Assembly: GCF_014851675.1 (NCBI RefSeq)
Contig: NZ_JACVAE010000001.1
Span: forward strand, 558,001-622,000
DNA: 64,000 nucleotides
From: Rhizobium sp. ARZ01
Lineage (GTDB): Bacteria > Pseudomonadota > Alphaproteobacteria > Rhizobiales > Rhizobiaceae
Direction of reading: 5' to 3'
The notes under the pieces were generated by a model that saw only the letters and a program-made list of their open reading frames with translations, was not told the DNA's origin and searched no databases. Of this stretch, positions 53,899-63,083 are shown piece by piece. The position numbers were made by a program, and so were the translations under genes. Position 1 is the first letter of the stretch; every line of letters begins with the position of its first letter.

Positions 53899-55140
53899 CT
53901 ATTCGGCCGGGCAGGCCGCCAGCGCCGCCATGTGCCGGTCACGACGTTCCAGGGCGATGGAGACAAAGAAGACGGCGAAGCCGCAGACCGCCATGATCGC
54001 ACCGACGAAACCCATCGAGGCGTAGCCGTAGCCGTGGCTGATGGCGAGGCCGCCGAACAGCGCGCCAAGTGCATTGGCGACGTTGAAGGCCGAGTGGTTC
54101 AAGGCGGCGGCAAGTGTCTGCGCGTTCCCGGCGACGTCCATCAGCCGCGTCTGCAGCGCCGGCCCGACGACGAAGCTGCAGCCGATGAGGAAGCAGCAGA
54201 CGAAGAGCAGCGCCGGAATATGCGCCGTCATCGACAGGGTGACGAGCACGAGGAAATAGATGAACAGTGTCCATCCGATCGTGCGTACCAGTGAAAGGTC
54301 GGCGAGCTTGGCGCCGAAGATATTGCCGACGATCATGCCCGAGCCGAACACCGCCATGATGACCGGCACCATTGAAAGAGAAAGGCCCGCAACCTCGGTG
54401 ACGATCGGCGAGATGTAGGTGAAGACGGCGAACATGCCGCAGAAACCGGTCGCGGCAATGCCGAGCGTCAGCCACACCTGCTTGCGCTTCAGCGCCTCGA
54501 GCTCAGTCCATGCGTTGATGCCGACAGGAGTCTCGTCGCGCGGCAGGAAGATGGCGATCAGGATGACGGTAAGGATGCCGGTGATCCCGACGGCGGCAAA
54601 CATGTACTGCCAGTCGAGCATTTGCCCGAAGAAGGCGGCGAGCGGCGTGCCGATCAGGGTGGCGAGTGTCAGGCCCAGCATGACCTTGCCGACCGCCTGC
54701 GTGCGCTTGTTCACCGGCACCATCGATGCCGCGACGAGTGCTGCGACGCCGAAATAGGCGCCGTGCGGCAGGCCGGTCAGGAAGCGCATCAACAGGAAGC
54801 TCTCGAAGGTGGGCGCAAGCGCGCTTGCGCTGTTCCCGACCGCGAACACCGCCATGAAGGCCAGAAGCAGGTCACGCCGGCGAAAGCGCGCGCCGATCAC
54901 CGCGAGAACCGGTGCACCGACGACGACACCGAATGCATAGGCGCTGATGACGTAGCCTGCTTGCGCATTGGTGACGCCGAAAGTCGTCGCCACGTCCGGC
55001 AGCAGACCCATGATCGCGAATTCGCCTGTCCCGATGCCGAAGCTGCCAACGGCAAGCGCGATGATGATCAGCGCGACGGTGAGAGGGGAGAGGATGGACT
55101 GCCCGGAGGAGGGGGCGGATGCGATGCGCAAGTCGGTCAC
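53899..55140 (-). CDS. MFS transporter, DHA1/AraJ-like
   Basis: A twelve-helix permease resembling AraJ/PbuE-type sugar or nucleoside exporters. From the GTG at 55140 (AGGA eight bases upstream) it is 413 residues. It has the DHA1 features: the TM4-5 loop GLPHGAYFGVAALVAASMV, the TM2-3 segment GARFRRRDLLLAF, and FGSGMIVGNIFGAKLADLS in the second half. A longer in-frame open region to 55308 has no ribosome site and no membrane-like start. Substrate unknown, export likely. It is divergent from the lipid kinase gene. Confidence 0.87.
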   Translation of the reverse strand: MTDLRIASAPSSGQSILSPLTVALIIIALAVGSFGIGTGEFAIMGLLPDVATTFGVTNAQAGYVISAYAFGVVVGAPVLAVIGARFRRRDLLLAFMAVFAVGNSASALAPTFESFLLMRFLTGLPHGAYFGVAALVAASMVPVNKRTQAVGKVMLGLTLATLIGTPLAAFFGQMLDWQYMFAAVGITGILTVILIAIFLPRDETPVGINAWTELEALKRKQVWLTLGIAATGFCGMFAVFTYISPIVTEVAGLSLSMVPVIMAVFGSGMIVGNIFGAKLADLSLVRTIGWTLFIYFLVLVTLSMTAHIPALLFVCCFLIGCSFVVGPALQTRLMDVAGNAQTLAAALNHSAFNVANALGALFGGLAISHGYGYASMGFVGAIMAVCGFAVFFVSIALERRDRHMAALAACPAE

Positions 55141-55458
55141 GTCGGCTTCCTGTGATGGCCCAAATCGCGGCAAACAGCGGATGTGTGCGCCGCAACCCTC
55201 CTCCTGGGTGCATTGCAGACGGTCCGGCCGGCGGCCATTCTTGGGAAAGCAATAGGATCGGCCCACGAAGAACGAGGGCCGCGGCAAAAGTAGCACTATT
55301 TGCGGCAATTCCTATCGCTAATTTTTGCATGGCAGCACTGCTATTGCCGGCAAAAGACGGTCGCCGTCGGCGTCTGCTGCTATTTTGCCGTTTTGCAACT
55401 ATTTAATTACTGGGAACGTTTCGGGGAGGGTGCTGGCGCGACGGTTCGGAGAAAAGCG
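55141..55458. other. divergent promoter region between MFS and lipid-kinase genes
   Basis: About 318 bases without a gene. The part from 55282 to 55396 is enriched in CGGCAAA/TTTGCCG-like elements: CGGCAAAA (55282), TTTGCGGC (55309), TTGCCGGCAAAA (55344) and TTTTGCCGTTTTGC (55383). They could be repeated regulator sites, but no regulator gene is next to them. Confidence 0.35.
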
Positions 55459-56394
55459 ATGCGGATCCAGGCGATATTCAACAAGGACGGAGGCACCTTC
55501 CGCACCACTGACATGGAAGCTTACGTACGGTATGCCGAGACGGTCTTCGCCGCTGCGGGCCATCACCTGGATTGCGACGTCGTCGAGGGCGCCGATATCG
55601 AGATGGCTCTGCGTCGCTGCGCCGGACGGACCGACCTCGATGCGATGCTCGCCGGCGGCGGTGACGGTACGATCTCGGCTGCGGCGGGATTTGCCTGGGA
55701 GAGCGGCATCTCGCTCGGCGTCGTGCCCGCCGGCACCATGAACCTGTTCGCCCGTTCGCTGCGCATTCCGCTCAACATCTGGCAGGCGGTTGAAACGCTC
55801 GCTCATGGCACCGTCGCCGATGCCGATATCGGCAGCGCCAACGGCCGTGCATTTGTCCATCAGTTTTCCGCAGGAATGCATGCCCGCATGGTGCGGCTGC
55901 GCAACGCCATGACCTACCGCTCGCGGCCCGGCAAGATTGCCGCCAATATTCGGGCGGCCATCGGTGTCATGCTGGACCCACCGCAATTCGAGGTCGAGTT
56001 CGATGTCGACGGTGTCCGCGAGCATCGGATGGTCTCGGCCATCAATGTGTCGAACAACCGTTTCGGCAATGATTCGCTGCTTTATGCGGATGACATCACG
56101 GGCGGACACCTCGGCTTCTACGTCGCGCAACCGCTGGCGACCTCGGGCGTTGCGCGCCTCGCCTATGATATCCTGCGCGGCAAGCTGCGGGAGAATGCGA
56201 CCGTGACCGAGATGACCGGCAGCGCCGTCGAACTGCATTTCCCGAAGATGGATCGCGCCGTCAACTGTGTCATCGACGGCGAGTTGCTGCCGATGGGCCG
56301 CGATGTCTCGCTTCGACTTCACGCCGGCGAATTGAAGGTGATCGTGCCGCAGGTGGCGGCACAATCAACGCCAAAGCCGCAGGCTGCGGCCTGA
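55459..56394 (+). CDS. diacylglycerol kinase-family lipid kinase (YegS-like)
   Basis: A soluble lipid kinase of the DAGK catalytic family, which may phosphorylate diacylglycerol or a related lipid. The 311-residue protein has the ATP site LAGGGDGTIS and the family segment VVPAGTMNLFARSLRIP, then the C-terminal beta-sandwich with YADDITGGHLGFYV. The ATG at 55459 lies behind a CGGAGAAAA ribosome site; the longer open frame upstream is not conserved in character. It converges with the glutamine-synthetase-like gene, whose stop is two bases away. Confidence 0.88.
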   Translation: MRIQAIFNKDGGTFRTTDMEAYVRYAETVFAAAGHHLDCDVVEGADIEMALRRCAGRTDLDAMLAGGGDGTISAAAGFAWESGISLGVVPAGTMNLFARSLRIPLNIWQAVETLAHGTVADADIGSANGRAFVHQFSAGMHARMVRLRNAMTYRSRPGKIAANIRAAIGVMLDPPQFEVEFDVDGVREHRMVSAINVSNNRFGNDSLLYADDITGGHLGFYVAQPLATSGVARLAYDILRGKLRENATVTEMTGSAVELHFPKMDRAVNCVIDGELLPMGRDVSLRLHAGELKVIVPQVAAQSTPKPQAAA

Positions 56395-56396
56395 AC

Positions 56397-57755
56397 TCAG
56401 ATCCGAGCCAGATAGGTCTGGTAATCGAAGTCCGAGACCGTGCGGAGGTAAGTGATTGCTTCCTTCCGCTTCGTGTCGCCGTAGAGCTTCTGATAGGCCG
56501 GACCGAAGACGTCGGCGATGAAGGGCGAGGCGCGAAAATCCTCGACCGCCGTGAGGAAGTCGTGCGTCAGCCGCCCGACTCCGACCGGATCCTTGCCGGG
56601 CTCGGTTGCCATGCCGGGATCGAGGTCCTCGTCGAGGCCGAGCAGGATGCCGCCGAGGATGGCTGTCAGCAGCAGGTAGGGGTTGACATCGGCACCGGCG
56701 ACGCGATGTTCGACGCGGGCTGCCGGGCCGTCTTTGTCCGGAATGCGGATCGCGGTGCCGCGGTGGCCGAAGCCCCAGTCGATGTCCACGGGCGCGAAAG
56801 AGCCGGGCTGGAAGCGGCGGTAGGAATTGGCAAAGGGCGCGAAAATCAGTTGCGCGTCGCGCATCGTCTTCAGCATGCCGGCGCAGATCGACTTCAGCTT
56901 CTTCGGATCGCCGCCCTTCGCGTCGAGAATGTTGCGGCCGTCCTTGTCGATGATGCTGGCGTGCACGTGCAGGCCGGAGCCGGCTTGGTCGGCATAAGGC
57001 TTGGCCATGCAGGTGGATTTCAATCCGTGCCGGCGCGCGGCCTGCTCGGCGATGCGCTTGAGGTAGATACAGTCGTCGGCGGCGGCGAGCGCATCGGGGC
57101 GATGCAGGAGGTTGATCTCGAACTGTCCGTGGCCGAATTCCGCGGTGGTCGCATCCGCCGGCAGTTCCATGTCGCGCGCCCAGGTGCGGACGGTCTGCAG
57201 GTAGTCTTCAAGCGCGTCGACGGCGCTCATGTCATAGAGCTGGTAGCCGTTCGGCTGGCCGCGATACATCAGCCGCTCCGGCGGGCGCGGCTTGCCGGTC
57301 ACACGCCAATCATCCTCCATCACGTAAAACTCGAGTTCGGTCGCAACGACCGGCGTCAGCCCGCGCTCCTCGAAACGCTTCAGCAACGAAGCCAGGATCG
57401 CGCGCGGGCACATGAAGCTCGGCGTGCCGTCAAGTTCGTGCATGGTGGCGAGCACCTGCTTCGAGCCTGCCGGCGCCCAGGGCATGGCGGCAAGCGAACG
57501 GCGATCGGGAATGCACTGGCCGTCCGGATCGCCGACCGACAGCGAAAGCCCGGTGATGTCGTCGTTGTCGTCGCCCCAGATGTCGAGCGACTGGGTCGAT
57601 GAGGGCAAGCGGACTGTCCCTTCCCAGACCTTCTTTTCCGCTTCGATCGGGATCTGCTTGCCGCGTAGATCGCCGTTCATGCCGACGAGCAGGATTTCGA
57701 TACGGGAGGGAGCATTGGCGGGCGTGGTGCCGGCCACCGGGTTTTCGTTGATCAT
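56397..57755 (-). CDS. glutamine synthetase-family enzyme, PuuA-like gamma-glutamylpolyamine synthetase
   Basis: A ligase of the glutamine synthetase fold that probably joins glutamate to putrescine or another amine (first step of the Puu pathway). From the ATG at 57755 it is 452 residues. It has the catalytic elements TELEFYV, ATTAEFGHGQFEINL, GSGLHVHASI and the C-terminal ARVEHRVAGADVNPYLLLTA. It differs from GlnA by a shorter N-terminal part and lacks the GlnA adenylylation-site context, as PuuA-type enzymes do. It is divergent from a class III aminotransferase, supporting polyamine use. Other substrates such as ethanolamine or isopropylamine cannot be excluded. Confidence 0.85.
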   Translation of the reverse strand: MINENPVAGTTPANAPSRIEILLVGMNGDLRGKQIPIEAEKKVWEGTVRLPSSTQSLDIWGDDNDDITGLSLSVGDPDGQCIPDRRSLAAMPWAPAGSKQVLATMHELDGTPSFMCPRAILASLLKRFEERGLTPVVATELEFYVMEDDWRVTGKPRPPERLMYRGQPNGYQLYDMSAVDALEDYLQTVRTWARDMELPADATTAEFGHGQFEINLLHRPDALAAADDCIYLKRIAEQAARRHGLKSTCMAKPYADQAGSGLHVHASIIDKDGRNILDAKGGDPKKLKSICAGMLKTMRDAQLIFAPFANSYRRFQPGSFAPVDIDWGFGHRGTAIRIPDKDGPAARVEHRVAGADVNPYLLLTAILGGILLGLDEDLDPGMATEPGKDPVGVGRLTHDFLTAVEDFRASPFIADVFGPAYQKLYGDTKRKEAITYLRTVSDFDYQTYLARI

Positions 57756-57827
57756 GGTCAAGTTTCACTCTGGCGGGTTGTTCAAAGGTCATCCGGCGGT
57801 GAGCGATTCTTGTGCCGCTCTATTGCC

Positions 57828-57850
57828 AAATGCCTGTCAGATAGGCATTT
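57828..57850. promoter_or_regulatory. dyad operator in the divergent polyamine-gene promoter
   Basis: A perfect inverted repeat AAATGCCT - 7 bases - AGGCATTT between the PuuA-like ligase and the aminotransferase genes. The size suits a dimeric helix-turn-helix regulator. No regulator gene lies beside it, so the binding protein must be elsewhere. Confidence 0.5.
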
Positions 57851-57949
57851 TCCTAACCCATTCTGACCCGTCGTTCAATGAGTCAGGGATTTTTCGCCGG
57901 TTTTGAGGTGGAATTGGCGAGAACCCCGTAAAGCCCAAGGAAGCCATTC

Positions 57950-59320
57950 ATGTCGACTATGCCTGCAGCCGTCTCCAATCTTGGTGCCCTCGATGCCGCG
58001 CATCATCTTCACCCCTTCTCCGACATGAAAAAGCTGAATGCGGCTGGCACCCGCATCATCGAGCGTGGCGAAGGCTGTTACATCTATGACAATCACGGCA
58101 AGAAGTATCTCGACGGCTTTGCCGGTCTTTGGTGCGTCAACATCGGCTATGGACGCAAGGAAATTGCCGACGCTGCCTACAAGCAGATGAACGAGCTGAC
58201 CTACTATAACACCTTCTTCGGCACCACGACGCCGCCGACGGTGCTTCTGGCGCAGAAGATCACGTCCCATGCCGGTCCGAACATCAACCGCGTCTTCTTC
58301 ACCGGCTCGGGCTCGGAAGCCAACGACACCTGGTTCCGCATGGCGCGTGTCTACTGGGCTGCCATGGGCAAGCCGACGAAGAAAACGGTGATTGCGCGGG
58401 TGAACGGCTATCACGGCTCCACCGTCGCCGGCGCCTCGCTCGGCGGCATGAAGTGGATGCACGAGCAGGGCGACCTGCCGATCGCCGGCATTGTCCATAT
58501 TGGCCAGCCCTACTGGTACGGCGAGGGCGGAGACCTTTCGCCGGCCGAGTTCGGCCTGAAGATGGCCCGTGAACTGGAAGCGAAGATCGACGAATTGGGT
58601 GAGGACAATATCGCAGCCTTCGTCGCTGAGCCGATCCAGGGGGCGGCCGGCGTCATCGTGCCGCCGGAAACCTACTGGCCGGAGATTGCCCGCATCTGCA
58701 AGGCGCGCAACATTCTGCTGGTAACGGACGAAGTCATCTGCGGTTTCGGTCGCACCGGAAGCTGGTTCGGCCACCAGTATTTCGGCGTGGAGCCGGACAT
58801 GGCGCCGATCGCAAAGGGTCTGTCCTCCGGCTATCTGCCGATCGGCGGCGTCATGGTCAGCGATCGCGTCGCTGACGTCCTGGTCAACGAAGTCGGCGAC
58901 TTCAACCACGGCTTCACCTATTCCGGCCACCCGGTCTGCGCGGCTGCGGCCCTGGAGAACCTCCGCATCATCGAGGACGAGAAGTTGGTCGAGCGCGTCC
59001 GCGACGACGTCGGACCCTATCTCGCTGCCGGCCTGAAGTCGCTGGAAGATCACCCGATGGTCGGCCAGACGCAGTGCGTCGGCCTGATGGCTGCCGTTCA
59101 GCTTGCCGAGGACAAGGCGACCCGCAAGCGCTTCGAGGACAAGGAGAAGGCGGGCGTCGAAGTGCGCAACCACTGCCTCGCCAACGGCCTCGTCCTGCGC
59201 GCTACCGCCGACCGCATGCTCTATTCCCCGCCGCTGGTCATCACCCGCAGCGAGATCGACCAGATGATCGAGATCACCCGCAAGGGTCTCGATCACGGGT
59301 GGAAGGTAATGAAGGGCTGA
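57950..59320 (+). CDS. class III aminotransferase, putrescine/diamine aminotransferase (SpuC-like)
   Basis: A PLP enzyme that transfers the amino group of putrescine or a related diamine or omega-amino acid to pyruvate. The 456-residue protein has the substrate-domain start HLHPFSDM, TGSGSEANDTW, the cofactor Asp in TDEVICGFGRTG, and the PLP lysine in APIAKGLSSGYLP. These match SpuC-type enzymes rather than acetylornithine aminotransferase. AAGGA precedes the ATG by eight bases. It is divergent from the PuuA-like gene; the pair would feed polyamines to succinate via GABA. Confidence 0.88.
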   Translation: MSTMPAAVSNLGALDAAHHLHPFSDMKKLNAAGTRIIERGEGCYIYDNHGKKYLDGFAGLWCVNIGYGRKEIADAAYKQMNELTYYNTFFGTTTPPTVLLAQKITSHAGPNINRVFFTGSGSEANDTWFRMARVYWAAMGKPTKKTVIARVNGYHGSTVAGASLGGMKWMHEQGDLPIAGIVHIGQPYWYGEGGDLSPAEFGLKMARELEAKIDELGEDNIAAFVAEPIQGAAGVIVPPETYWPEIARICKARNILLVTDEVICGFGRTGSWFGHQYFGVEPDMAPIAKGLSSGYLPIGGVMVSDRVADVLVNEVGDFNHGFTYSGHPVCAAAALENLRIIEDEKLVERVRDDVGPYLAAGLKSLEDHPMVGQTQCVGLMAAVQLAEDKATRKRFEDKEKAGVEVRNHCLANGLVLRATADRMLYSPPLVITRSEIDQMIEITRKGLDHGWKVMKG

Positions 59321-59344
59321 GGATCGAAATCTCCTGAACTCCAT

Positions 59345-59385
59345 CGGGCCCGCGCGCCGTCTCGGCGCCGGGCCCGTTTCGTTTT
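59345..59385. terminator. strong terminator between aminotransferase and glycosyltransferase genes
   Basis: CGGGCCCG arms flank an inner GCGCCG/CGGCGC stem, giving about 14 pairs with one bulged C, followed by TTTCGTTTTG. It ends the aminotransferase transcript and may also serve the converging glycosyltransferase operon. Confidence 0.85.
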
Positions 59386-59429
59386 GACGCCGGATTCCTA
59401 GTGTTAACGTGCCCGGATCAGGGCGCACG

Positions 59430-60956
59430 TCAGGGCTTGGCAGCGTCGGATTGCGGCGGAGCCGCCGGATAGATCAGCGCGTAGCCGAAGCCGTAGGTAT
59501 CGCCCGCACGACCGTAAATGTAGGGCAGTTCGATCGCACGCACGATCGGATCGGCAGTGGCAACCTCTTGCGCGCGTGTTGCATAGAGGGCCAGATTCGG
59601 GGGGATGCCCGTCTCGGTACCGCTTTCGTTGCGCCAGACAACCAGTAGCGGCGACTCGCTGCTCAAGCCCACCTTGGGTGCAAAGCCGGGATAGTTATCC
59701 GAAAGCACCGGCACGTCGGCAAACTGCAGGCGCAGATTACCGGCGAGGTGTGCTTCCGCTGTCAGAATTGCGGCAGGCGTAACATTGTCCATCTCCCTGA
59801 CATGTGCCGCAAAGGCGGCATAGGGAACGTTCAGCTTCTGATAGTCTCCTGTCAGCCCTGCCATTGCGACGCGGCCGAAGAGGATGGCTGGCACGGCGAG
59901 CATGATGAGAAGGGGAACGGGGAGAAAGCGCTTCAACTGAGAAGCATCCCCCCCGCCAGCCGCTTCCACCTTCAGGCAGAGGTAGAGAGGCAGGATCAAA
60001 AGCAACGGCGTGAGCCAGCGATCCTTGATGTGTGCGGCTCCGCCGAACACGATCAGCAGGGCGAGCGCTAGCAGAAAGGCGAGCATCATCCGCTCGATCA
60101 GTCGCGTCCAGCGGCTGCCTTGCGAAAGGGCCTTCAGCAGTTGCCCGCGAAATACGGCGGCGAAAACGACGAAGGTCAGGGCGGAAAATCCGACGATGGC
60201 CAACGCCAAGGAAGCGAAGCCGCCGAGTATCTGGGACGACAGGCCGGTTCCCTCTTCAGCCAGCTTCTCCATCGTCCTTTCGCTCGCAACGCCAATGTGG
60301 TCCAGCAGCCAGAGTGCGTGCGGTGCGACAATTGCGATACTTGCGGCGATCGTCAGGAGCAGCCGCCAGTCGAACAGGCGCGCGCGCCATTCCCGGTCGA
60401 GCAACACGGCAACCAGGGCTGCAGCCGGCAGGAGGGCGAAATTGTACTTCGAGATCATGCCGATGCCGATCGCCACGCCGGTCAGAAGATAGGATGCGGC
60501 ACCGGGGGCTGCGAGCGTGCGGAAAAGGCCATAGAAGAAGAGCGAGGCCGCAAAAATGACGGCGACCGTATGGGTCAGGTCGCGTTGTGCCTCGAAGGCG
60601 ATCTGCGGGATCGTCAGCAACGATAGCGTCGCGATGATCGCCAGATCGCGGCTCTTCAACGCCGTGCGTGCCGCCAGTCCATAGAAGAGATAGGCGAGGA
60701 ACAGCACCAGGTTTTTCAGAAGACTGATTGCGAAAACGCTCGGCCCCGTGATCTTGATGATCGCGTACTGCACCCAATTATAGAACGGGGGCTGCGTGTC
60801 GTAGCCGGCCGCGAGCCACTGCGACAGCAGGATCTGCTGCGCCTCGTCCCGCTCCAGCGAATCAGGCATGGCGAGGCGAACGAGAAAATTCAGCAGAAAA
60901 TATGCGGCTAGCAGGACGAAGACCGCGTTCGGCGCTGTGCGCAGGAAGCGAACCAT
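59430..60956 (-). CDS. GT39/ArnT-like glycosyltransferase (RgtD-like)
   Basis: A polytopic membrane transferase that moves a sugar from a polyprenyl-phosphate donor to lipid A, core or another envelope acceptor. From the ATG at 60956 it is 508 residues, with the ArnT/PMT-type acidic motif in SLERDEAQQILLSQW in the first periplasmic loop, followed by about ten membrane helices and a soluble C-terminal domain. It starts two bases after the upstream GT2 gene stop. The ArnC-like neighbour and rhizobial setting point to lipid A galacturonosylation (RgtD/RgtE pair), which is inference. Confidence 0.8.
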   Translation of the reverse strand: MVRFLRTAPNAVFVLLAAYFLLNFLVRLAMPDSLERDEAQQILLSQWLAAGYDTQPPFYNWVQYAIIKITGPSVFAISLLKNLVLFLAYLFYGLAARTALKSRDLAIIATLSLLTIPQIAFEAQRDLTHTVAVIFAASLFFYGLFRTLAAPGAASYLLTGVAIGIGMISKYNFALLPAAALVAVLLDREWRARLFDWRLLLTIAASIAIVAPHALWLLDHIGVASERTMEKLAEEGTGLSSQILGGFASLALAIVGFSALTFVVFAAVFRGQLLKALSQGSRWTRLIERMMLAFLLALALLIVFGGAAHIKDRWLTPLLLILPLYLCLKVEAAGGGDASQLKRFLPVPLLIMLAVPAILFGRVAMAGLTGDYQKLNVPYAAFAAHVREMDNVTPAAILTAEAHLAGNLRLQFADVPVLSDNYPGFAPKVGLSSESPLLVVWRNESGTETGIPPNLALYATRAQEVATADPIVRAIELPYIYGRAGDTYGFGYALIYPAAPPQSDAAKP

Positions 60957-60957
60957 G

Positions 60958-61965
60958 TCAGCCGTGCCGGAAGGTGTGGCGAACAATGTAGTTCGGCGTG
61001 TCGTCGTCGCGGAAATAGGTCCGTGCCATCATTTCGGAGAGGATGCCTGTGGTGATGAGCTGGATCGACGACAAAAACAACATGACGCCGACGAAGAGGA
61101 GTGGCCGCGAGCCGATGTCGGCGCCGAAGGCAAATTTGTCTATGAAGAGATATGTGAGGATCAACATGCTCAGCGCACCCGCGGCCAGCCCGATCGAGCC
61201 GAAGAAATGGCCGGGTCGCGCCTTGTAGCGCATGAAGAACAGCACGGACAAAAGGTCGAGAATGACCCGGAACGTGCGGGAAAGGCCGTATTTCGAGTTT
61301 CCCAACATGCGCGGGTGGTGCGTCACCACCATCTCGCCGATCCGTGAGCTCGGAACCACGCCCGCGACCCAGGCGGGAATGAAACGATGCATCTCGCCCA
61401 TCAGCTTGACCTGCTTGATGATCGAGGCGCGATAGACCTTCAGGCTGCAACCGTAGTCGTGCAGCCGCACGCCTGTAATCCGCCCGATTAGCGCGTTTGC
61501 GCACCACGAGGGGATCTTGCGCAGGAAGAGCCCATCCTTGCGGTTCTTGCGCCAACCGACGAGAAGGTCGAGTTCGCGATCCTCCAAGGCCTTTGCCATG
61601 GCACGGATGTCGCGCGGATCGTTCTGCAGGTCGCCGTCGAGAGTTGCGATCAGACGACCGTTTGCGGCGTCGATGCCTGCTTGCATTGCGGCAGTCTGGC
61701 CGAAGTTGCGCTGCAGCTCGATGATGGACATCTCCAAGCCCGGACGATCGACCAAGCCGCGAGCCTTGGCGAGTGTACCATCCGTGCTGCCGTCGTCGAC
61801 GAGGATCAGCTCCCAGGTCTTTTCGAAACCTTGCATGGCCTCGCAGACGCGGTCGACTAGAAGCTCAACGCTCTCTTCTTCGTTGAAGACGGGAACGACT
61901 ATCGAGATTTCAATTGCGGGGAGCTCCAGCGTACCCGCGACCACTGCCTGCGATTCATCCAGCAA
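60958..61965 (-). CDS. GT2 family polyprenyl-phosphate glycosyltransferase (ArnC/RgtE-like)
   Basis: A membrane-bound enzyme that transfers a nucleotide sugar onto polyprenyl phosphate, making the donor for the GT39 enzyme encoded next. The 335-residue protein has the GT2 fold (ISIVVPVFNEEESVEL, LVDDGSTDGT, DGDLQNDPRD) and two C-terminal membrane helices (about 235-260 and 270-295), the ArnC/GtrB layout. The best start is a TTG at 61965 behind AAAGGGAAAC; no ATG is in a good place. In Rhizobium, RgtE makes dodecaprenyl-phosphate-galacturonic acid; equivalence here is likely but unproven. Confidence 0.82.
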   Translation of the reverse strand: MLDESQAVVAGTLELPAIEISIVVPVFNEEESVELLVDRVCEAMQGFEKTWELILVDDGSTDGTLAKARGLVDRPGLEMSIIELQRNFGQTAAMQAGIDAANGRLIATLDGDLQNDPRDIRAMAKALEDRELDLLVGWRKNRKDGLFLRKIPSWCANALIGRITGVRLHDYGCSLKVYRASIIKQVKLMGEMHRFIPAWVAGVVPSSRIGEMVVTHHPRMLGNSKYGLSRTFRVILDLLSVLFFMRYKARPGHFFGSIGLAAGALSMLILTYLFIDKFAFGADIGSRPLLFVGVMLFLSSIQLITTGILSEMMARTYFRDDDTPNYIVRHTFRHG

Positions 61966-62110
61966 TTGTTTCCCTTTCTCCGGCTAGCAATTGCGTCAGT
62001 TCATTCGGCTGCGTTCTCTCAAAATGTGTGTCGTGATACGAAAGCGTTTGCAATCCAACAGGAAATGCAAGTCGCTAAGTTATTATATGATCTCATGATA
62101 GCAAGCTAAG

Positions 62111-63079
62111 ATGATGTCGCCACCGAATTCAAGCAAACGATACTGGCTTTCCCGCCACGCCATGAGCCTGCTGACATTCGCCTGTCTCGCTATCTATGGC
62201 GCTTTCATCCAGTGGCAATGGGGATGGGGGCAGCTGTTGTCACAGTGGTCCAAGGTGGGAGCCGGGACCACGATAGCCGCACTTGTGCTTTTGACCGCCA
62301 CCTATCTCGTTCGCGCCCAGCGCATATATGACTACTTTCCCGCCGAAACCTCGCGCCGGTTCCTGAAGCTCTTTCGTCTCACCCAAGTCCACAATCTCCT
62401 CAACATCATGCTGCCGTTCAGGGCCGGGGAGACGAGCTTTCCGCTTCTGATGCGTTCGCAGTTCGCCGTGCCCTTGCCGCGTGCGACAGCGGCGCTGTTG
62501 GTCATGCGGCTCTTGGATCTGCACGCGCTTTGTGCCGCAGCTGGCGTCGGCCTTGTGTTGGGGGCCGAAAACAGGGGGATCGCCTGGTTCGTCTGGATTG
62601 CGTTCCTTGTTTCGCCGCTTGCGTTCTTTGCGGCCAAGGCCCTGATCTTCCGCCACCTGAATAGTGCCCTGCCGCAGAGGCTGGAAAAGTTTCTGGAAGA
62701 GATCGAGGCCGGCATCCCGGCGGACACTGCTGGCTTCGTCCGCGCCTGGGCCTTCACCATTTTGAATTGGGGGGTGAAGGTGATCGTGCTCGCCTGGGTA
62801 CTCGGCCTGCTCGGCGTGACGCCGCTCACCGCGACGTTTGGTGGTGCGCTCGGCGGGGAGCTATCCTCGGTCCTTCCGCTGCATGCGCCGGGTGGTGTCG
62901 GCACCTATCCGGCCGGCATTGCGGCCGGTGCGGTCGCGTTCGGCGCGGCCGCCGACAAGGTATCGCTTGCGGCGATGGCGGAGGCGGCCATCAATGCACA
63001 TCTGCTGATCGTGGCCAGCGCCTGCGTCGGCACCGCACTCTCCATCGTCCTGTCGTGGCTTCCCTCGAAGGCGCGATGA
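62111..63079 (+). CDS. flippase-like membrane protein (lysylphosphatidylglycerol synthase TM region/UPF0104 family)
   Basis: A polytopic membrane protein of the AglD/LPG-synthase transmembrane family, 322 residues with about eight hydrophobic helices. Family blocks are seen in HNLLNIMLPFRAGETSFPLL and LPLHAPGGVGTYPAGIAAG. Members are proposed flippases for polyprenyl-linked sugars or lipids. It is divergent from the ArnC/ArnT-like genes across 145 bases of AT-richer DNA, so it could turn over the Dod-P-sugar donor; that is an inference from position. The ATG at 62111 gives a normal N-terminus. Confidence 0.8.
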   Translation: MMSPPNSSKRYWLSRHAMSLLTFACLAIYGAFIQWQWGWGQLLSQWSKVGAGTTIAALVLLTATYLVRAQRIYDYFPAETSRRFLKLFRLTQVHNLLNIMLPFRAGETSFPLLMRSQFAVPLPRATAALLVMRLLDLHALCAAAGVGLVLGAENRGIAWFVWIAFLVSPLAFFAAKALIFRHLNSALPQRLEKFLEEIEAGIPADTAGFVRAWAFTILNWGVKVIVLAWVLGLLGVTPLTATFGGALGGELSSVLPLHAPGGVGTYPAGIAAGAVAFGAAADKVSLAAMAEAAINAHLLIVASACVGTALSIVLSWLPSKAR

Positions 63080-63083
63080 CGGC

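Noticed and set aside
56397-57755. Housekeeping glutamine synthetase GlnA
   Set aside because: Shorter N-terminal part, no GlnA adenylylation-site context, and location beside a diamine-type aminotransferase favour a PuuA-like ligase.
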